From positions 22,743,001 through 22,807,000 of the forward strand of contig CM066322.1 in NCBI GenBank assembly GCA_033807775.1: 64,000 nucleotides of DNA, given 5' to 3'. This document shows, piece by piece, positions 32,433 through 43,175 of the stretch (the first letter of the stretch is position 1; every line of letters begins with the position of its first letter). The notes beneath the pieces are model-generated. The model did not search any database, was not told the DNA's origin, and saw only the letters and a program-made list of their open reading frames with translations. The translations under genes were made by a program, and so were the position numbers. Source of the stretch: Saussurea involucrata (lineage: Eukaryota > Streptophyta > Magnoliopsida > Asterales > Asteraceae).

Positions 32433-33144
32433 TGTTGGATATAGTGTCCAGAGTCATTAACTATTGGTAATATTTCTAATAATAGCAGGGTCCTTTTGGG
32501 TTGCCCTTAAGACCCAAATAAACAATCAGAAGAATAAAAGGGAGTTAAAACAATTAGTTTATTAATTTGTCATTTGATGATGAATTAATTATAAGCTATA
32601 ATATAATTAATTAGATTAATTATATAAAGTACAGAGACTAAATGATAATCGGTTAAAATAGTTTTAACAAGCTTATCGGTTCAAGGGGGCTAGTTGTAAA
32701 ATAGAGATAACTTGGTCGAGAAGCAGAAGAGGGGTTATAAATAAACTGCTAGGGGTCAAACCCTAGTTGGTTTTTTTGGATCTCTCTCGGGTGGCCGTCG
32801 ACCTCCCCTCTCTCTCTCTCTCCCAAATCGTAAACCCTAATAAGGGTTTAGGGTTTAAGCCTCTTCTTGATTGTTGGCATTTGGTGTTCTTAAGTGTGAG
32901 CCACTAGAGGGATTCATACTATTGGTCCTTGACATCCAAGAAGCGAGATCAAATGTTTGATTCATCATTGTGGTTTTCGACAATCACAATAAACAAGTAA
33001 GTATTCTTGGTTCATTCTTTTGTAGTTAATTATCTAGAACATATGTATCCTTATAGGTTGTTAGTTTGTATTGCCATAGATGATATTTTAAATATGTTTC
33101 CGTTGCCTATATCATGTGGTTGTAGGTTTGCTCAAAACCTTTCA
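32433..33144 (+). mobile_element. Solo LTR with 5-bp target duplication
   Basis: Starts TGTTGGATATAGTGTCC and ends CCTTTCA, flanked by AGAGG at 32428-32432 and 33145-33149. Removing it with one AGAGG restores the order of the MADS homology. It contains TATAAATAAACTG and a CT run near 32806-32823. No internal region is present, so LTR-LTR recombination is the likely origin. Confidence 0.85.
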
Positions 33145-33456
33145 AGAGGCTCATAGGATAGCCAGCATTCCTGAGCTAAACATGCAGCTGACACACTTGC
33201 TGAATGAGTTAGAAGCTGAGACAAAATGAGAAAGGCTAGCCAGAGCCAGTTTTGGTGGGTAGCATCAATTGGAGACCTGATCCACCACGAGCTTGAACAA
33301 CTGAAGGATTCAATGGAGGAACTCAAGAAGACTGTCATCGCTACACAAGCTAATAAGCTTTTATTCGAGAATTCTAACTCTTTGCCCATTTTTGGTACTA
33401 ATAATAGTATTAGCGTTGAATATGATTTCCCAAGCAGTCACTATTTTATATGCTAA

Positions 33457-34600
33457 TAATGTTGTATACATCTTTGTGCATACATATGTTTTAATGTATG
33501 GGCAAAACAATAATTACGGTTGGCTACAACCATCTTGGCTTTGATAGAGAATGATAACAGCTTCTAAAAGAGATGATATGAGCAACGTATATATATAATA
33601 AGTTTTTCTCAACAAAGTTATGGCATTCATATAAACCACAATGGCTACAGTTTTCATAGTCATGCTGGTTTTGCTTTTGATGAGTAGCAAAAATCCGGCT
33701 ATTACAGCTATTGTGGACATTCACAAGGTGTCTTTCGCAGATGTCCGCGATGTGCCGAAAAACATCCCCGATGTCCAAAAAAATATTCGAGAATGATGGA
33801 AGCATTTTGGAAACTTGAGTGGTTGTGCCCTATATGTAACACGGCCGTGTCATAGGATAATTAAACTCGAAGAAGAATTGATTTTAGGATTCAATTTGTG
33901 TTGGGATTCTTTGGTTTCTATTATATAAATACACATGGGGTTAGGCTCAACACATCACGATTTTGAAAGAAAGATTTGTGATGATTAGTTAAGTGATTTT
34001 AGTTTGGAATCCTTTTTGTATTCGATAATTCTATTTGGATCAATAAAGCCTCCTCCTTTCCTGTGTCTATGTACACCATCTTCCGGTGGTGTAACCACGT
34101 TATAACATTCATGAGTATTTATTAATTTCTGCTTTTTCTTTGATTATTTATTATATATTAATTATATATGTAACTCTTCAGATTGTTTTGCATTGGTTGT
34201 TGGTAAATTTCACACATTTATCGATGTTCTTGATTAAAGTTTGCAACTTTATCACCGTATGATCTAATCACAACAAGTGGTAGGTACCGGCGGATCGATG
34301 TACAATACCTTTCGTTCCATTCGAATAGTCAGGAAACAACATCCAAATAGAGTTTGGTATATATTATGGATGTTTGTTCAGGGAAGATTTCATGATGATT
34401 TGGTGAAGGTGATATATATGGTTCTTTGCGTTTCTTCTAGCTAGCTTGGTCAAAACTGTACAACAAAAGCCTTTTCCGAGTCACATGTACATAATAGAAA
34501 TGTGAAATGGTATGGGGATTTATTTAGCAATAGAGGGATTCATGATTTACTATAATCCATAATATATATAAATTGATGAAAAGAAGATGATGAGTGAAAG
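33457..34600. other. Intergenic DNA with a small ORF and possible LTR debris
   Basis: A 51-residue frame at 33641-33796 is listed separately. At about 33826-34280 there is promoter- or LTR-like sequence (TATATAAATACACATGG, CAATAAAG, and later AACAAGTGGTAGGTACCGG) without a convincing boundary. Nothing else is recognised. Confidence 0.4.
33641..33796 (+). CDS. Small ORF with signal-peptide-like N-terminus, unknown
   Basis: Fifty-one codons from ATG at 33641 to TGA at 33794-33796. The first 14 residues are strongly hydrophobic (MATVFIVMLVLLLM) and are followed by a polar part with two similar VRDVPKNI / PDVQKNI segments. The shape is like a small secreted peptide precursor, but there is no Cys pattern or known motif. 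An upstream ATG at 33620 opens a four-codon frame. It may be chance. Confidence 0.2.
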   Translation: MATVFIVMLVLLLMSSKNPAITAIVDIHKVSFADVRDVPKNIPDVQKNIRE

Positions 34601-34604
34601 ATGA

Positions 34605-34839
34605 TAGAAAGGAATATATTGCAACCAAGAACTAGCGAGACGCTAGAAGGTACAAGTTACGAACAAAGGTTACAGGGGGAATTCATCCAAACAAAAAGTA
34701 CTCCCAATTTTAGATCTAGATTTGATCCGGTAGAAGGCAAAGTACTGGATAAGATTTGCAATCTCCTTACCGCTCTTCATATTCCCCTTATGGAGTTTCT
34801 CGTTCCGTTGATTCCACATTACCTAAAGATACACCATTA
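34605..34839 (-). pseudogene. LINE C-terminal relic, left part
   Basis: The minus-strand reading RNEKLHKGNMKSGKEIANLIQ is the same region as the plus-strand relic at 10360-10450, and the tail contains CTAGCGTCTCGCTAG. Its zinc-domain side continues at 35107-35230 after a younger LINE insertion. Confidence 0.6.
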
Positions 34840-35091
34840 ACTGTCATACCTTGTGGAGCTTCCGAAATTGGTGTGTTTTTGATAACTTAACCCCTCGTGA
34901 AGACACTATCATTGATTCTATTGTGGAGAATTCGTTTAGATGGGTTCTGGCTAGGTGTAAGAAAAGCGATAAAAACTCAATTGTGTGGAGATGTTATCCT
35001 TCTGACTGTATTAAAACTTTGTAATGTCGGTTTGCTTTTGCTAGCGGCTTGGTAGCGTTTTAATGATATTGTTGGTTGTTGTTTCAAAAAA
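34840..35091 (+). mobile_element. 5'-truncated LINE with 15-bp target duplication
   Basis: The reading DTIIDSIVENSFRWVLARCKK...WRCYPSDCIKTL ends in a stop, followed by a LINE tail with GCTAGCGGCTTGGTAGC and an A9 run. AAAGATACACCATTA at 34825-34839 is repeated at 35092-35106, defining the insertion inside an older minus-strand LINE. Confidence 0.8.
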
Positions 35092-35106
35092 AAAGATACA
35101 CCATTA

Positions 35107-35230
35107 GGATTACCTCAGTCACCTACTTTGCATATCTCCGATCGCCTACTTGCTGCACCGCTCCCCACAAGTCTTGAATAGAGTCCGTGGCTGTTGGCCA
35201 GAAATTCCACCACTGATTCAGGTACCCCCC
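35107..35230 (-). pseudogene. LINE relic, right part
   Basis: The minus-strand reading SIQDLWGAVQQVGD parallels VKDLWEATQQV at 10258, confirming continuity with 34605-34839. Confidence 0.55.
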
Positions 35231-35329
35231 ACCTCCCTAGCTGAGGAACATTGTGCAAAGAGAAGATTTTTAATCAATGTTATGTCAGTCTTAGTTAAAG
35301 TTTGAGGTGGCTGGAATTAATTATACTTT

Positions 35330-35846
35330 ATGGAAAATTTGAGTTGATAACCGCCACGAGTTTGAGGTGGTCGGCTTAATCGTTGCATTTTGCATCAAAG
35401 TACCGACAATGTTCATGCAATAATCCGATAATTAATCGAATAATTACGTGTTGTCAAATAGTTTGCCTTATGACGATACTAACAACAGAATCATGACTGT
35501 CTCGATATCCATAAATCAAATTAAATGAAGATTTACTCATTCCATATCACCGGACTGCAATCAAAACTCCAAAAAGACCAGCTATAAATTGCCTGCCAAG
35601 TTTTCGTTGAAAATTCATCATCCAAGAACCTCCATTTTTAATCAATATCCATTCAAAGATCTCATGATTTTGCTAAGAAACCAAGCTTAGGCGGCCAAAA
35701 GATCAAGATCACAATTAAAATCCTATTAAAAACCCATCTACGAGTGAAGAGATTTCTCGAAGAGATCACGGTCAGGGCTCTTCAAGAAGGCTGGTGAGCT
35801 TTGCACATTGTGTGGGCTTGAAATTGTTATTGTGGTATTCTCTCCT
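35330..35846 (+). pseudogene. Third AGL62-like MADS copy, decayed
   Basis: Promoter homology (about 35340-35600), TATAAATTGCC at 35583 and a start at 35664 can be aligned with the two copies to the left. Five extra bases after the ATG shift the frame, and the MADS domain (KKPSLG.., RSGLFKKAGELC-type codons at 35775-35815) is truncated at about 35846, after the codons for VVFSP. No downstream coiled-coil part is seen. Confidence 0.8.
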
Positions 35847-36303
35847 TGATTTTTCTAATGGTTAATGTTGTCTTGTGGCTGCTTTTTACATGATTACTAT
35901 ACTTGTCTTAATTAAGTAATGGATCTTGAATCATAAGACCAAAGACATTAATTTCATTTTAGTCCCCATTTTCTTTCAAGGGGTTATTTAGATTTTTAGA
36001 TATATAATATATTCATTCTGAATTGTATCTATATTTTTTCTTTCCAAAGGTAATTTTGGTGTAAGATGCAATGAAACCATCCCCAAGAATTAAAGAAAAT
36101 CAGAGACAGGAAGAGTGTATCCGATGCCTCTTTTTTATCATGAAATCTACAAAATATAGCATCTCAATATTTGTAATTTTGAAAACTCGACAAACCTTGT
36201 ATCAACCATCGTTAGTATATGACAGAGCCATTATTTTAGGTTTGATGTACAAACACAAACACAAGAACTTCTCATCGTATATTATACACTTAAAAAAGAT
36301 AAG
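35847..36303. other. Unassigned AT-rich spacer
   Basis: No gene, repeat or element could be recognised between the decayed MADS copy and the telomere-like motif. Confidence 0.4.
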
Positions 36304-36330
36304 TAAACCCTAAACCCTAAACCCTAAACT
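36304..36330 (+). repeat. Interstitial telomere-like motif (CCCTAAA x3)
   Basis: Three and a half CCCTAAA units, about 490 bp upstream of the MADS gene at 36823. Plant telo-boxes also act as promoter elements, but this distance makes a direct role uncertain. Confidence 0.75.
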
Positions 36331-36742
36331 CATTGTTATAATGAATAGATTTTCCAAAATACAATGCTCTGGTAAGAAATAATTTGAACATTCGTAATAA
36401 TTATATATAAAAATATAATGCTATATAATAAACACATTTTGGAAAGTTCATTAATAATTCTTACATTTAGTCCAAATTAAATACATTATTTAGGAAATCT
36501 TGACCGTATATTTGTAATTGATAAATTTCTTATTATATGGTCTTTGATATTTTTTCCGCAAGAAATTTACTATTGGCCCAAGAGAATATCCAATAACTAT
36601 TCAATTAGGAAAGACATTAAAACACGTACTGTATGGAAGTAAATTTACATTTGAAATATCCAAATGAAAATGGGAAGACATTTAGTGGTATAATTAGTGT
36701 ACTATTCAACACATTGTGCAATTTGTAAGGCAACATGAGCCC

Positions 36743-36750
36743 TTTAAATA
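36743..36750 (+). promoter_or_regulatory. TATA-like box of the plus-strand MADS gene
   Basis: TTTAAATA lies 73-80 bp before the ATG at 36823, a spacing close to that of the minus-strand paralogue (77 bp). Confidence 0.5.
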
Positions 36751-36822
36751 TCCTTCAAGTTTTCAGAAAAGATCAACACCAACAACAAAAACCCTGATAT
36801 ATACTTACTTTTGTTGCTCTAC

Positions 36823-37473
36823 ATGAAAAATTCCTCTCAGCCTCCAATGATCCCTCGAAAGAGCAAAGGTCGCCAAAAGATCCAAATGAAAAGAATGGCG
36901 AAAGAAAGCAACTTACTAGTTACCTTCTCCAAACGCCGTTCGGGTCTATTCAAAAAAGCGAGTGAGCTTTGCATCTTGTGTGGGGTAGAGATCGCTGTTA
37001 TCGTCTTTTCCCCAGGTAAAAAGGTGTTCTCGTTTGGCCATCCATCTGTTGAGATGATTGTTGATCGCTTCCTCACACAAAATCCTCCACCAAATTCAAG
37101 CACATCTCAACTCGTGGAGGCTCATCGCAATGCAAATATCCACCAACTCAATAGGCAACTCACCTATGTGAATAGTCAATTGGAGGTTGAGAAGAGTAGA
37201 AATGAAGAGCTTAGCAAGATCAGGAAAGTAGGCCAAGATAATCATTGGTGGGAAGCTCCTATAGAGAACCTAGGATTACAAGAACTTGAGCAGTTGAAAG
37301 CAGCAATGGAGGTACTGAAAAAGAACATTGGGGCAGAGGCAGCTAACCCAATGCCAATTGTTCCTATCTCAGCTGCTTCTATTGGAGGAAGTGGTGACTC
37401 CAAGGGTTCTGGACTTGGATTATCCATGACACCTCATGGCTTTGTACTGGGATATGCCCATTTCAGTCGTTGA
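36823..37473 (+). CDS. Type I (M-alpha) MADS-box protein, AGL62-like (diverged paralogue)
   Basis: An intronless frame of 216 residues from ATG at 36823; a later Met at 36847 (MIPRKSKGRQKI) fits the family start even better. The MADS domain has KSKGRQKIQMKRM, VTFSKRRSGLFKKASELC and EIAVIVFSP, followed by KVFSFGHPSVEMIVDRFLTQNPP. A coiled-coil stretch (VNSQLEVEKSRNEELSKIRK, LEQLKAAMEVLKKN) surrounds WWEAPIENL. The C-terminal third is Ser/Gly-rich and ends LGYAHFSR, unlike the GYGHGLF end of the gene at 29810. It is closer to canonical AGL62 at the start than the other copies. Family members are nuclear and act in central cell or endosperm; inferred here. Confidence 0.92.
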   Translation: MKNSSQPPMIPRKSKGRQKIQMKRMAKESNLLVTFSKRRSGLFKKASELCILCGVEIAVIVFSPGKKVFSFGHPSVEMIVDRFLTQNPPPNSSTSQLVEAHRNANIHQLNRQLTYVNSQLEVEKSRNEELSKIRKVGQDNHWWEAPIENLGLQELEQLKAAMEVLKKNIGAEAANPMPIVPISAASIGGSGDSKGSGLGLSMTPHGFVLGYAHFSR

Positions 37474-38262
37474 ATCAGGTGAGACATTGTTTTTAGTTCC
37501 AAGGTCCACTACAACATATTTCAGTTTATATGATGTCTAAAATAAATAAGTCTCCTAATAGGGTGTTTTATATACAGGACCAAAGTTTATATGACCAAAC
37601 AAAAAAACGTCTTATCTGAAAGTACTGTTACAAAAAGTTATACGACGCCTTTGGACGTTCTAACAAGTTTTTTAGAACAATTTTCAAATAAAACGTCCTA
37701 TTAACTATTTTATAGGACACTATTTGAAAAAGTGTCCTATAAAAACAAGTGTCTTCTAAAAATATGAGTTTATAGGACACTTTTCAAAACAGTTTTATTA
37801 AATAACTAATAACTGATGCACAATTTTTGTGTGTTATTAGTGTTTGGGCAACACAAAACTCTTCCTTTTCCTTATAATTATAAATAGTATCTGGACTCCT
37901 ATGACTATATATTAGGGTCATCTTTCTTTATACCAGCTTAAAAATACATTGCACTGCACATGGTTTTTATTTATATTGATTATTAACATGAATTGCTAAA
38001 ATTTTATAGAAGTTTGATGTGGTATAAAAATAAATATATGAATATATAAATTTCACTAAAAAATATATATAGAGATTGAAACTTTATGATAATCAATATA
38101 ACTTCAATGTCTTAAATCGTAATTTTGACCCTATCATCTCACATGATACAGACTCCATCAAAAGAAGCAAAAAGGAAATTGCCAAATTAGGTATATAAAC
38201 TTAATTAAATACACTTAATTATTAACCATTACCAATAAATATTTTGAAGGTGTAAATCCTTT
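37474..38262. other. Intergenic with an inverted-repeat segment
   Basis: At about 37719-37755 TTTTATAGGACACT and AGTGTCCTATAAAA form a perfect 14-bp inverted repeat, and a third copy TTTATAGGACACTTTT follows at 37769. This resembles subterminal repeats of a DNA transposon but no ends are clear. The rest is AT-rich and unassigned. Confidence 0.5.
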
Positions 38263-38368
38263 ATCATTGTTCTTGTATATATATATAGAGCGTAGACAAT
38301 TACAAAATAGATGCTTCTACTATATATATATATGTCTTGCTTCATTTTCTACGGCTATTATAGGGTCA

Positions 38369-38600
38369 GGTTCAGGGAAAAAACCTCAAAAAAAAAAACT
38401 GAAGAACACCATGGTAACCCTTCATCTTGACGGCATGCACTTGTGCATGCCAGTAACTTGTAACATGCACACGTGCATAATGCACTTGTGCATAAAAACA
38501 AAAAAACAACATAATTTACATGTATGCACAAGTGCTGTCCAGATGAAGGGTCACCAATGTGTTCTTCAGTTTTCCGTTTTATTGAGGTTTTCCCCTGAAC
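38369..38600. mobile_element. MITE with about 60-bp TIRs and internal palindromes
   Basis: GGTTCAGGGAAAAAACCTC at the left pairs with GAGGTTTTCCCCTGAAC at the right, and pairing continues through ACTGAAGAACAC and GGT-ACCCTTCATCT. The loop holds repeated TGCACTTGTGCA-type palindromes. The superfamily is unclear; no target duplication is certain. Confidence 0.7.

Positions 38601-38602
<2 letters not shown>

Positions 38603-38667
<65 letters not shown>
38603..38667. repeat. CT then TA microsatellite
   Basis: A CT run of about 13 units followed by a TA run of about 17 units. Further TA runs occur near 38277 and 38320. Confidence 0.9.
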
Positions 38668-38668
<1 letters not shown>

Positions 38669-39635
38669 TACTTCAAAATCTAAATCCAAATTGTTTATTT
38701 GTCCAGCAGGTCCAGGCTTCTGATTCAAGATAATTGGAGATTGATTGGAGTTGTTTAAGAAGGTTTTAAGGGCGGGCATGGAGTGGGAGTAAATCGTCAT
38801 TATTTCTAAAGGTTATTTGTAATTTGTTCTTTGAACTTGGTAAGAAACTATATTATGGGTATGTTTTTGAGTGCTTTAATTGGCTACCGATGTGTAGCTT
38901 CTTTTGTATTGCTATAATCTATAGCTTTTGTGTGTGGTTTTTTTGGGAACGGAAAAAAAAACAATTTGAAAGAATTAATTAATTTATAGTTGTAATACTT
39001 CATTTTCTTTTTGGTTTGTTATATAAGCCATTATAAATCAAATCTTAATCAAGTCAAATCTTAGTTTTGGCTCTAATCAAGTCAAAAATTGTATTTTACA
39101 AAATTTTGGTTTGTTTTTAGATGAAAACAAGAGACTGGTTTTCAAAAGTTTATATCATTATCAAAATTGTAATTGGTTAAGAACCACCGGGCCCAAACAA
39201 GTCCCTAATGGTTCCGGGCTGAGCGCCGCCCAAGTTGGTTCAGGTCCCGGTCCTCCCTCGATCCTGTATCGGGCCATTTGGCCATCTCTAATCGGGATCG
39301 GAACCGGTTACGAAAATCATTATTTAGGACCGAGACCAATTTTTGGCCACCTCCCATGGTCAAAGGAAGATCCAGGCCCATGAAAAATAAAACGATAAGT
39401 CACCAAGGAAGGCCATAAAACCAACTTCTAATCAGAAGCCCAAATGTCTTCAAAATCAAGAGTCCACTTAATTAAATCAAGGGAGTGCAACATTAATATT
39501 CTTGAATCATCCTCCTTATTTCTTCTTTTCTCTTATCAAACCATACCCAAGGAAATCGCCAAAACTGTTGTGTGCACAAAATTGGAACCACCCATCCAAC
39601 TCCTTCATTTTTAGACCACTGATTTTTCTGGCAGT
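38668..39635. other. Unassigned intergenic DNA
   Basis: AT-rich except for a GC-rich island at about 39180-39375 (ACCGGGCCC, GGTTCCGGGC, CGGGATCGGAACCGG). No coding motif is seen. Confidence 0.4.
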
Positions 39636-39711
39636 TCTCCAAGGGTCTCTGGGATTAGTCGAGGTGTGCGTAATAAGCCGCCACACACCCACCGTTAACA
39701 AAAAAAAAATT
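39636..39711 (+). mobile_element. Possible SINE-like 3' tail
   Basis: TCTCTGGGATTAGTCGAGGTG, then CACACACCCACCGTTAAC and an A9 run. The motif GGGATTAGTCG recalls the 3' region of plant Au-type SINEs; no A or B box was found, so this is a fragment at best. Confidence 0.35.
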
Positions 39712-39833
39712 GGAAGGTGTCTTTGCTTCAAGATCAGGGATCATCTAAAATGTCTGACTGTTTTTACATTGCAATTTTCATCCCTAAAGTTTGTAATTTA
39801 ATTACCTTTTTCGTCCTTATAATTTAAATTTTA

Positions 39834-41158
39834 GATTAAATTACATTTTTGGTCCTTGTGGTTATCATCCACTATCAAATATGGTCCCTCTTTTAAACTA
39901 ATTACAATGTTGGTCACTATGGTTACCATTTTGTTTCAATTTTGGTCCCTCTGATCAACTATAGTTAAAAAGGCTAGTTAACTCTTTTTGTCTGTTTTAT
40001 TAGATCAATAGTAATTACGAATTGGTCCCTATAGTTTTGTCTTTTTATACTAAAAAATGTTCATTTACATTTCTTTGCTTTTGAAAAACTCCTTGATTTC
40101 AAATATAGTTTAATTATTGAACAATATTAAAATTTAATATAGTTTAAGTATTAAACTATTTTGAAATTATTTTAGTCAATGTGGTTTTGTCTTTTTTTTC
40201 ATTTTTGTTTTTTTCTATCATTTTATTGTTATTTTTCATCTTTCATGTTATACCATTATTATATTAATTAGTCGATAATAGTTTAAAAAAAATATACATT
40301 AAAAATACATATTTATTTTTCAAAGAATTTAAAAAAATTGTCGGTACCTTTAAAATGAGTTAATTATTGAATATTAAAAAAATTATACAATTTATCCGTT
40401 ATATATTAGCATATCCATCTACATTAATCTAAAAATTCATTTTCTATTTTTTAGTATTAAATAATGAAATTGTATGGTTGTTAATTGGTTATTTATTTTT
40501 CGTTACGATAAATTTAAGTTGATATTTTGAAAAAAATAAATTAATAGTTCTATCATAATTTTTTTTGTTTGAAACACAATTAAAAAACATCTAATTTAAT
40601 GAATATTAGAAAATAATACATTCTTTATTAATAGATATACATCTTACATAAATAAGAAAAATGACATATTTTTTGAACCCACTTAAAATTAAAAAAAATT
40701 GATTTTTGGGATTAGTGTAGACGCCAAATATATATCAGATAAGTAGCGTAACAATTTAAAAGTATTCAATAGTTGACTTGTTTTATAGGTACTGACAAAA
40801 ATAAATTAAGGTGTAATTTTCAAAATAAGATATGTATTTTTAATGTATTTTTAGTTAAAATTATCATTAATTAATTAATATAACAAAGGGTATATAATGA
40901 AAGATAAAATGATAGAAAACAAAGAAAATAGAAAAAGACAAAACTATAGGGACTAAAATCGTAATTATTATTGATCTAAAAAAACAAAAAAGGGAAAACA
41001 CAAAAAAGAGTTAACTAGCCTTTTTAATTATAGTTGGTTAGAGGGACCAAAATTGAAACAAAATGGCAACCATAATGACCAACATTGTAATTAGTTTAAA
41101 AGAGGGACCACATTTGATAGTGGATGATAACCACAAGGACCAAAAATGTAATTTACTC
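39834..41158. mobile_element. Mutator-like non-autonomous element with long TIRs
   Basis: Exact 9-bp duplications TAAATTTTA flank the element (39825-39833 and 41159-41167). The TIRs extend well over 200 bp (AATTACATTTTTGGTCCTTG against its complement at 41130-41152) and inverted similarity continues inward at lower identity. The size of the duplication and the long TIRs fit a MULE. No transposase frame is present. Similar GGTCC-type sequence outside both ends suggests it sits in a second, older element of the same kind. Confidence 0.85.
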
Positions 41159-41177
41159 TAAATTTTATTGTTTTTTT

Positions 41178-43171
41178 CATCCTTATGGTTTATAATTCAT
41201 TTCTGTTTTAGTCCTTCTACTTACAAGTAGTGTTTTGACCTCAAGGACAAAAATAGAAATGATATGCAATCCATAGAGATGAAAACCGAAATTTCAAAAC
41301 CCCAAGGACTAAATCCGAAATTTTTGACAAACCATAGGGACAAAAAACGTAATTTACTTCTGACTATTATTAAGGGTAAAATCTATCATTTTCCAATCAA
41401 AAAGTGTAATCACTACACATTTCTAAAACTGCATGCTTTTTTTTTGTCGTTGACATTTATTTTGGGACGGAGGGAGTATTTACCGGGAAAACAAGTAACT
41501 TAGGGTTAATTGTGAAGATTTTTCCCTTCGGAACACATGGACCTTTAGGACAGCCCGAATCAATACCAAGGACGTGTGACGTGTGAAGATATTTTGTCCG
41601 CTTATAAATTAGATGACAAACGTGTAAGGTTAGCCCTAAGATGGATTATACACCATGTTTAAAGGACAATTTTTACTAGTTAATTGTTTTTAGGTGTTCA
41701 AACACGATCTTGTGAAATCTTTCGAGGGGCCATTATCATCATCTATACAAGTTCATGCCATACAGAAATTAAGAAAAAGGCAAAACATATATGATGATAG
41801 GCAATACGATAATGGAACTAGACAACTAGTCTTTTTTCGGGTCCTACTTAGGACCTTTGGTTCTATTTTAGTTTGGATCCATGTTTTACGATTAAAAGGA
41901 AGTGGTTGGGTATCCTATGGTAGTAAAAGCTTTCGGTATTAATTTAATTCTTACGGAATTTATAAATCTGTTGGTTTTGAGACTGTGGGTATTGTTTCAA
42001 ATTGTCATATTTTGACAAAGGAATCGTTTGACAAAGAGATGGACTATTATTTCTTGGTTATAGATTGTGGGTATTGTATATCGTATTATTTCTCCGGCAA
42101 AGGGTAAAAAAAAATTAGTTTCGTGATGCAACCGTATCGTTTTGGGAGGTGTTATCGTATTATTTTTGAAATGCAACCGTACCTCATAATCAACCGAAAA
42201 ACCAAAAAAAACTCTTGAAATCAAATATCAAAAAAAAAATCTCTTGAAATCAACCAAAAATACCAGGAAAAAAATCTCGAAATCGATAAAAAAAAACTTA
42301 AAAATCCCTAATGTCAAGCAAACAACTTTAAAAATCCCTCTAAACGTCGAAATTTGGTTAAAAGCACATCGACCGATATTGAACGTTGGTAAAAAAATGA
42401 TCACGTGTCGATAAAAACCGTATGAAAAAATATGTTGCCATCATATGAAAAAGTTTTTGGGCCCGTCCCTGATCGCTTGTCGATACCAACAGATTAATGT
42501 AAGAAGAAAAAAAAGTCACATTTAGATATAATGTAAATCTACCATTTGAAAATAGACAATAATTAATATTACTTCCACAAAATACAAAATGGAGTGGTCT
42601 GTCGTCCCCACATATATAAAGCTACACCAAAAATAAAAGGGCCCTCATCTGGATGATAACGAATAATATAATTGGTAAGCAGATAAAACATGACATAAAG
42701 AATTAAAAAAATAAATAAATGTTTAAAACATGAATTAAAATTAAAATAAATTAGAACATTAAAATCGAGATATATCACGTTGCATTGCACGAGTAGGGTC
42801 CTTCTGGTTTATTACGACTAATGAAAGCACATAAAACATGAGCCCATCACTATTTTATGTGAATAAAAATCTTCAATCCTAAATTAGCACGTCTGATTCA
42901 TGTCCACCAATCACATGAATACATGTCATTGGAGAGAGAATATGAACTTTAATTAAATAAAATTAAAAATATATAAAATCTGACGTGTCTTAATTTCATT
43001 GGTGGTACATGAATGAGACATGAAATTTTGGAACAGGAGATTTTTATCCATTTTATGTTTCCTTGATCATTCTCTACATCATGTGGTAACGGCCACTGTT
43101 TTGTTCCTTCGTCATCGTAGTGTAATAAATTTTATTGTCGTGAAATATGTACACTGTATTATTTTGTCAGG
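41178..43171. other. AT-rich DNA with MITE fragments
   Basis: A Stowaway-like end (GGGACGGAGGGAGTA) lies at about 41463-41477 without its partner. An inverted repeat (GTCTGATTCATGTCCACCAAT near 42892 against ATTGGTGGTACATGAATGAGAC near 43000-43021) marks a MITE-like segment of about 130 bp. No gene is seen. Confidence 0.5.
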
Positions 43172-43175
43172 TGCA

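Larger units (their letters stand above)
31769..33456 (+). pseudogene. AGL62-like MADS-box pseudogene, broken by three insertions
   Basis: The start (ATG at 31769, MAKKPSLGHQKIKIAKIQIKN) is nearly identical to the gene at 29810-30469. The MADS domain is cut by a LINE tail (about 31853-32057), resumes with ELC..LCWVEIAIVV equivalents at about 32060-32185, is cut by a MITE (32187-32398), resumes, and is cut by a solo LTR (32433-33144). The coiled-coil part resumes at 33145 and runs as MRKASQSQFWWVASIGDL to 33456, with frameshifts near 33225. No product of full length is possible. Confidence 0.88.

Noticed and set aside
36811..36822. Upstream extension of the AGL62-like frame
   Set aside because: It would start at TTG; the first ATG is at 36823.
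39502..39801. 99-residue ORF near the SINE-like tail
   Set aside because: No domain; it crosses an A9 run typical of a retroposon tail.
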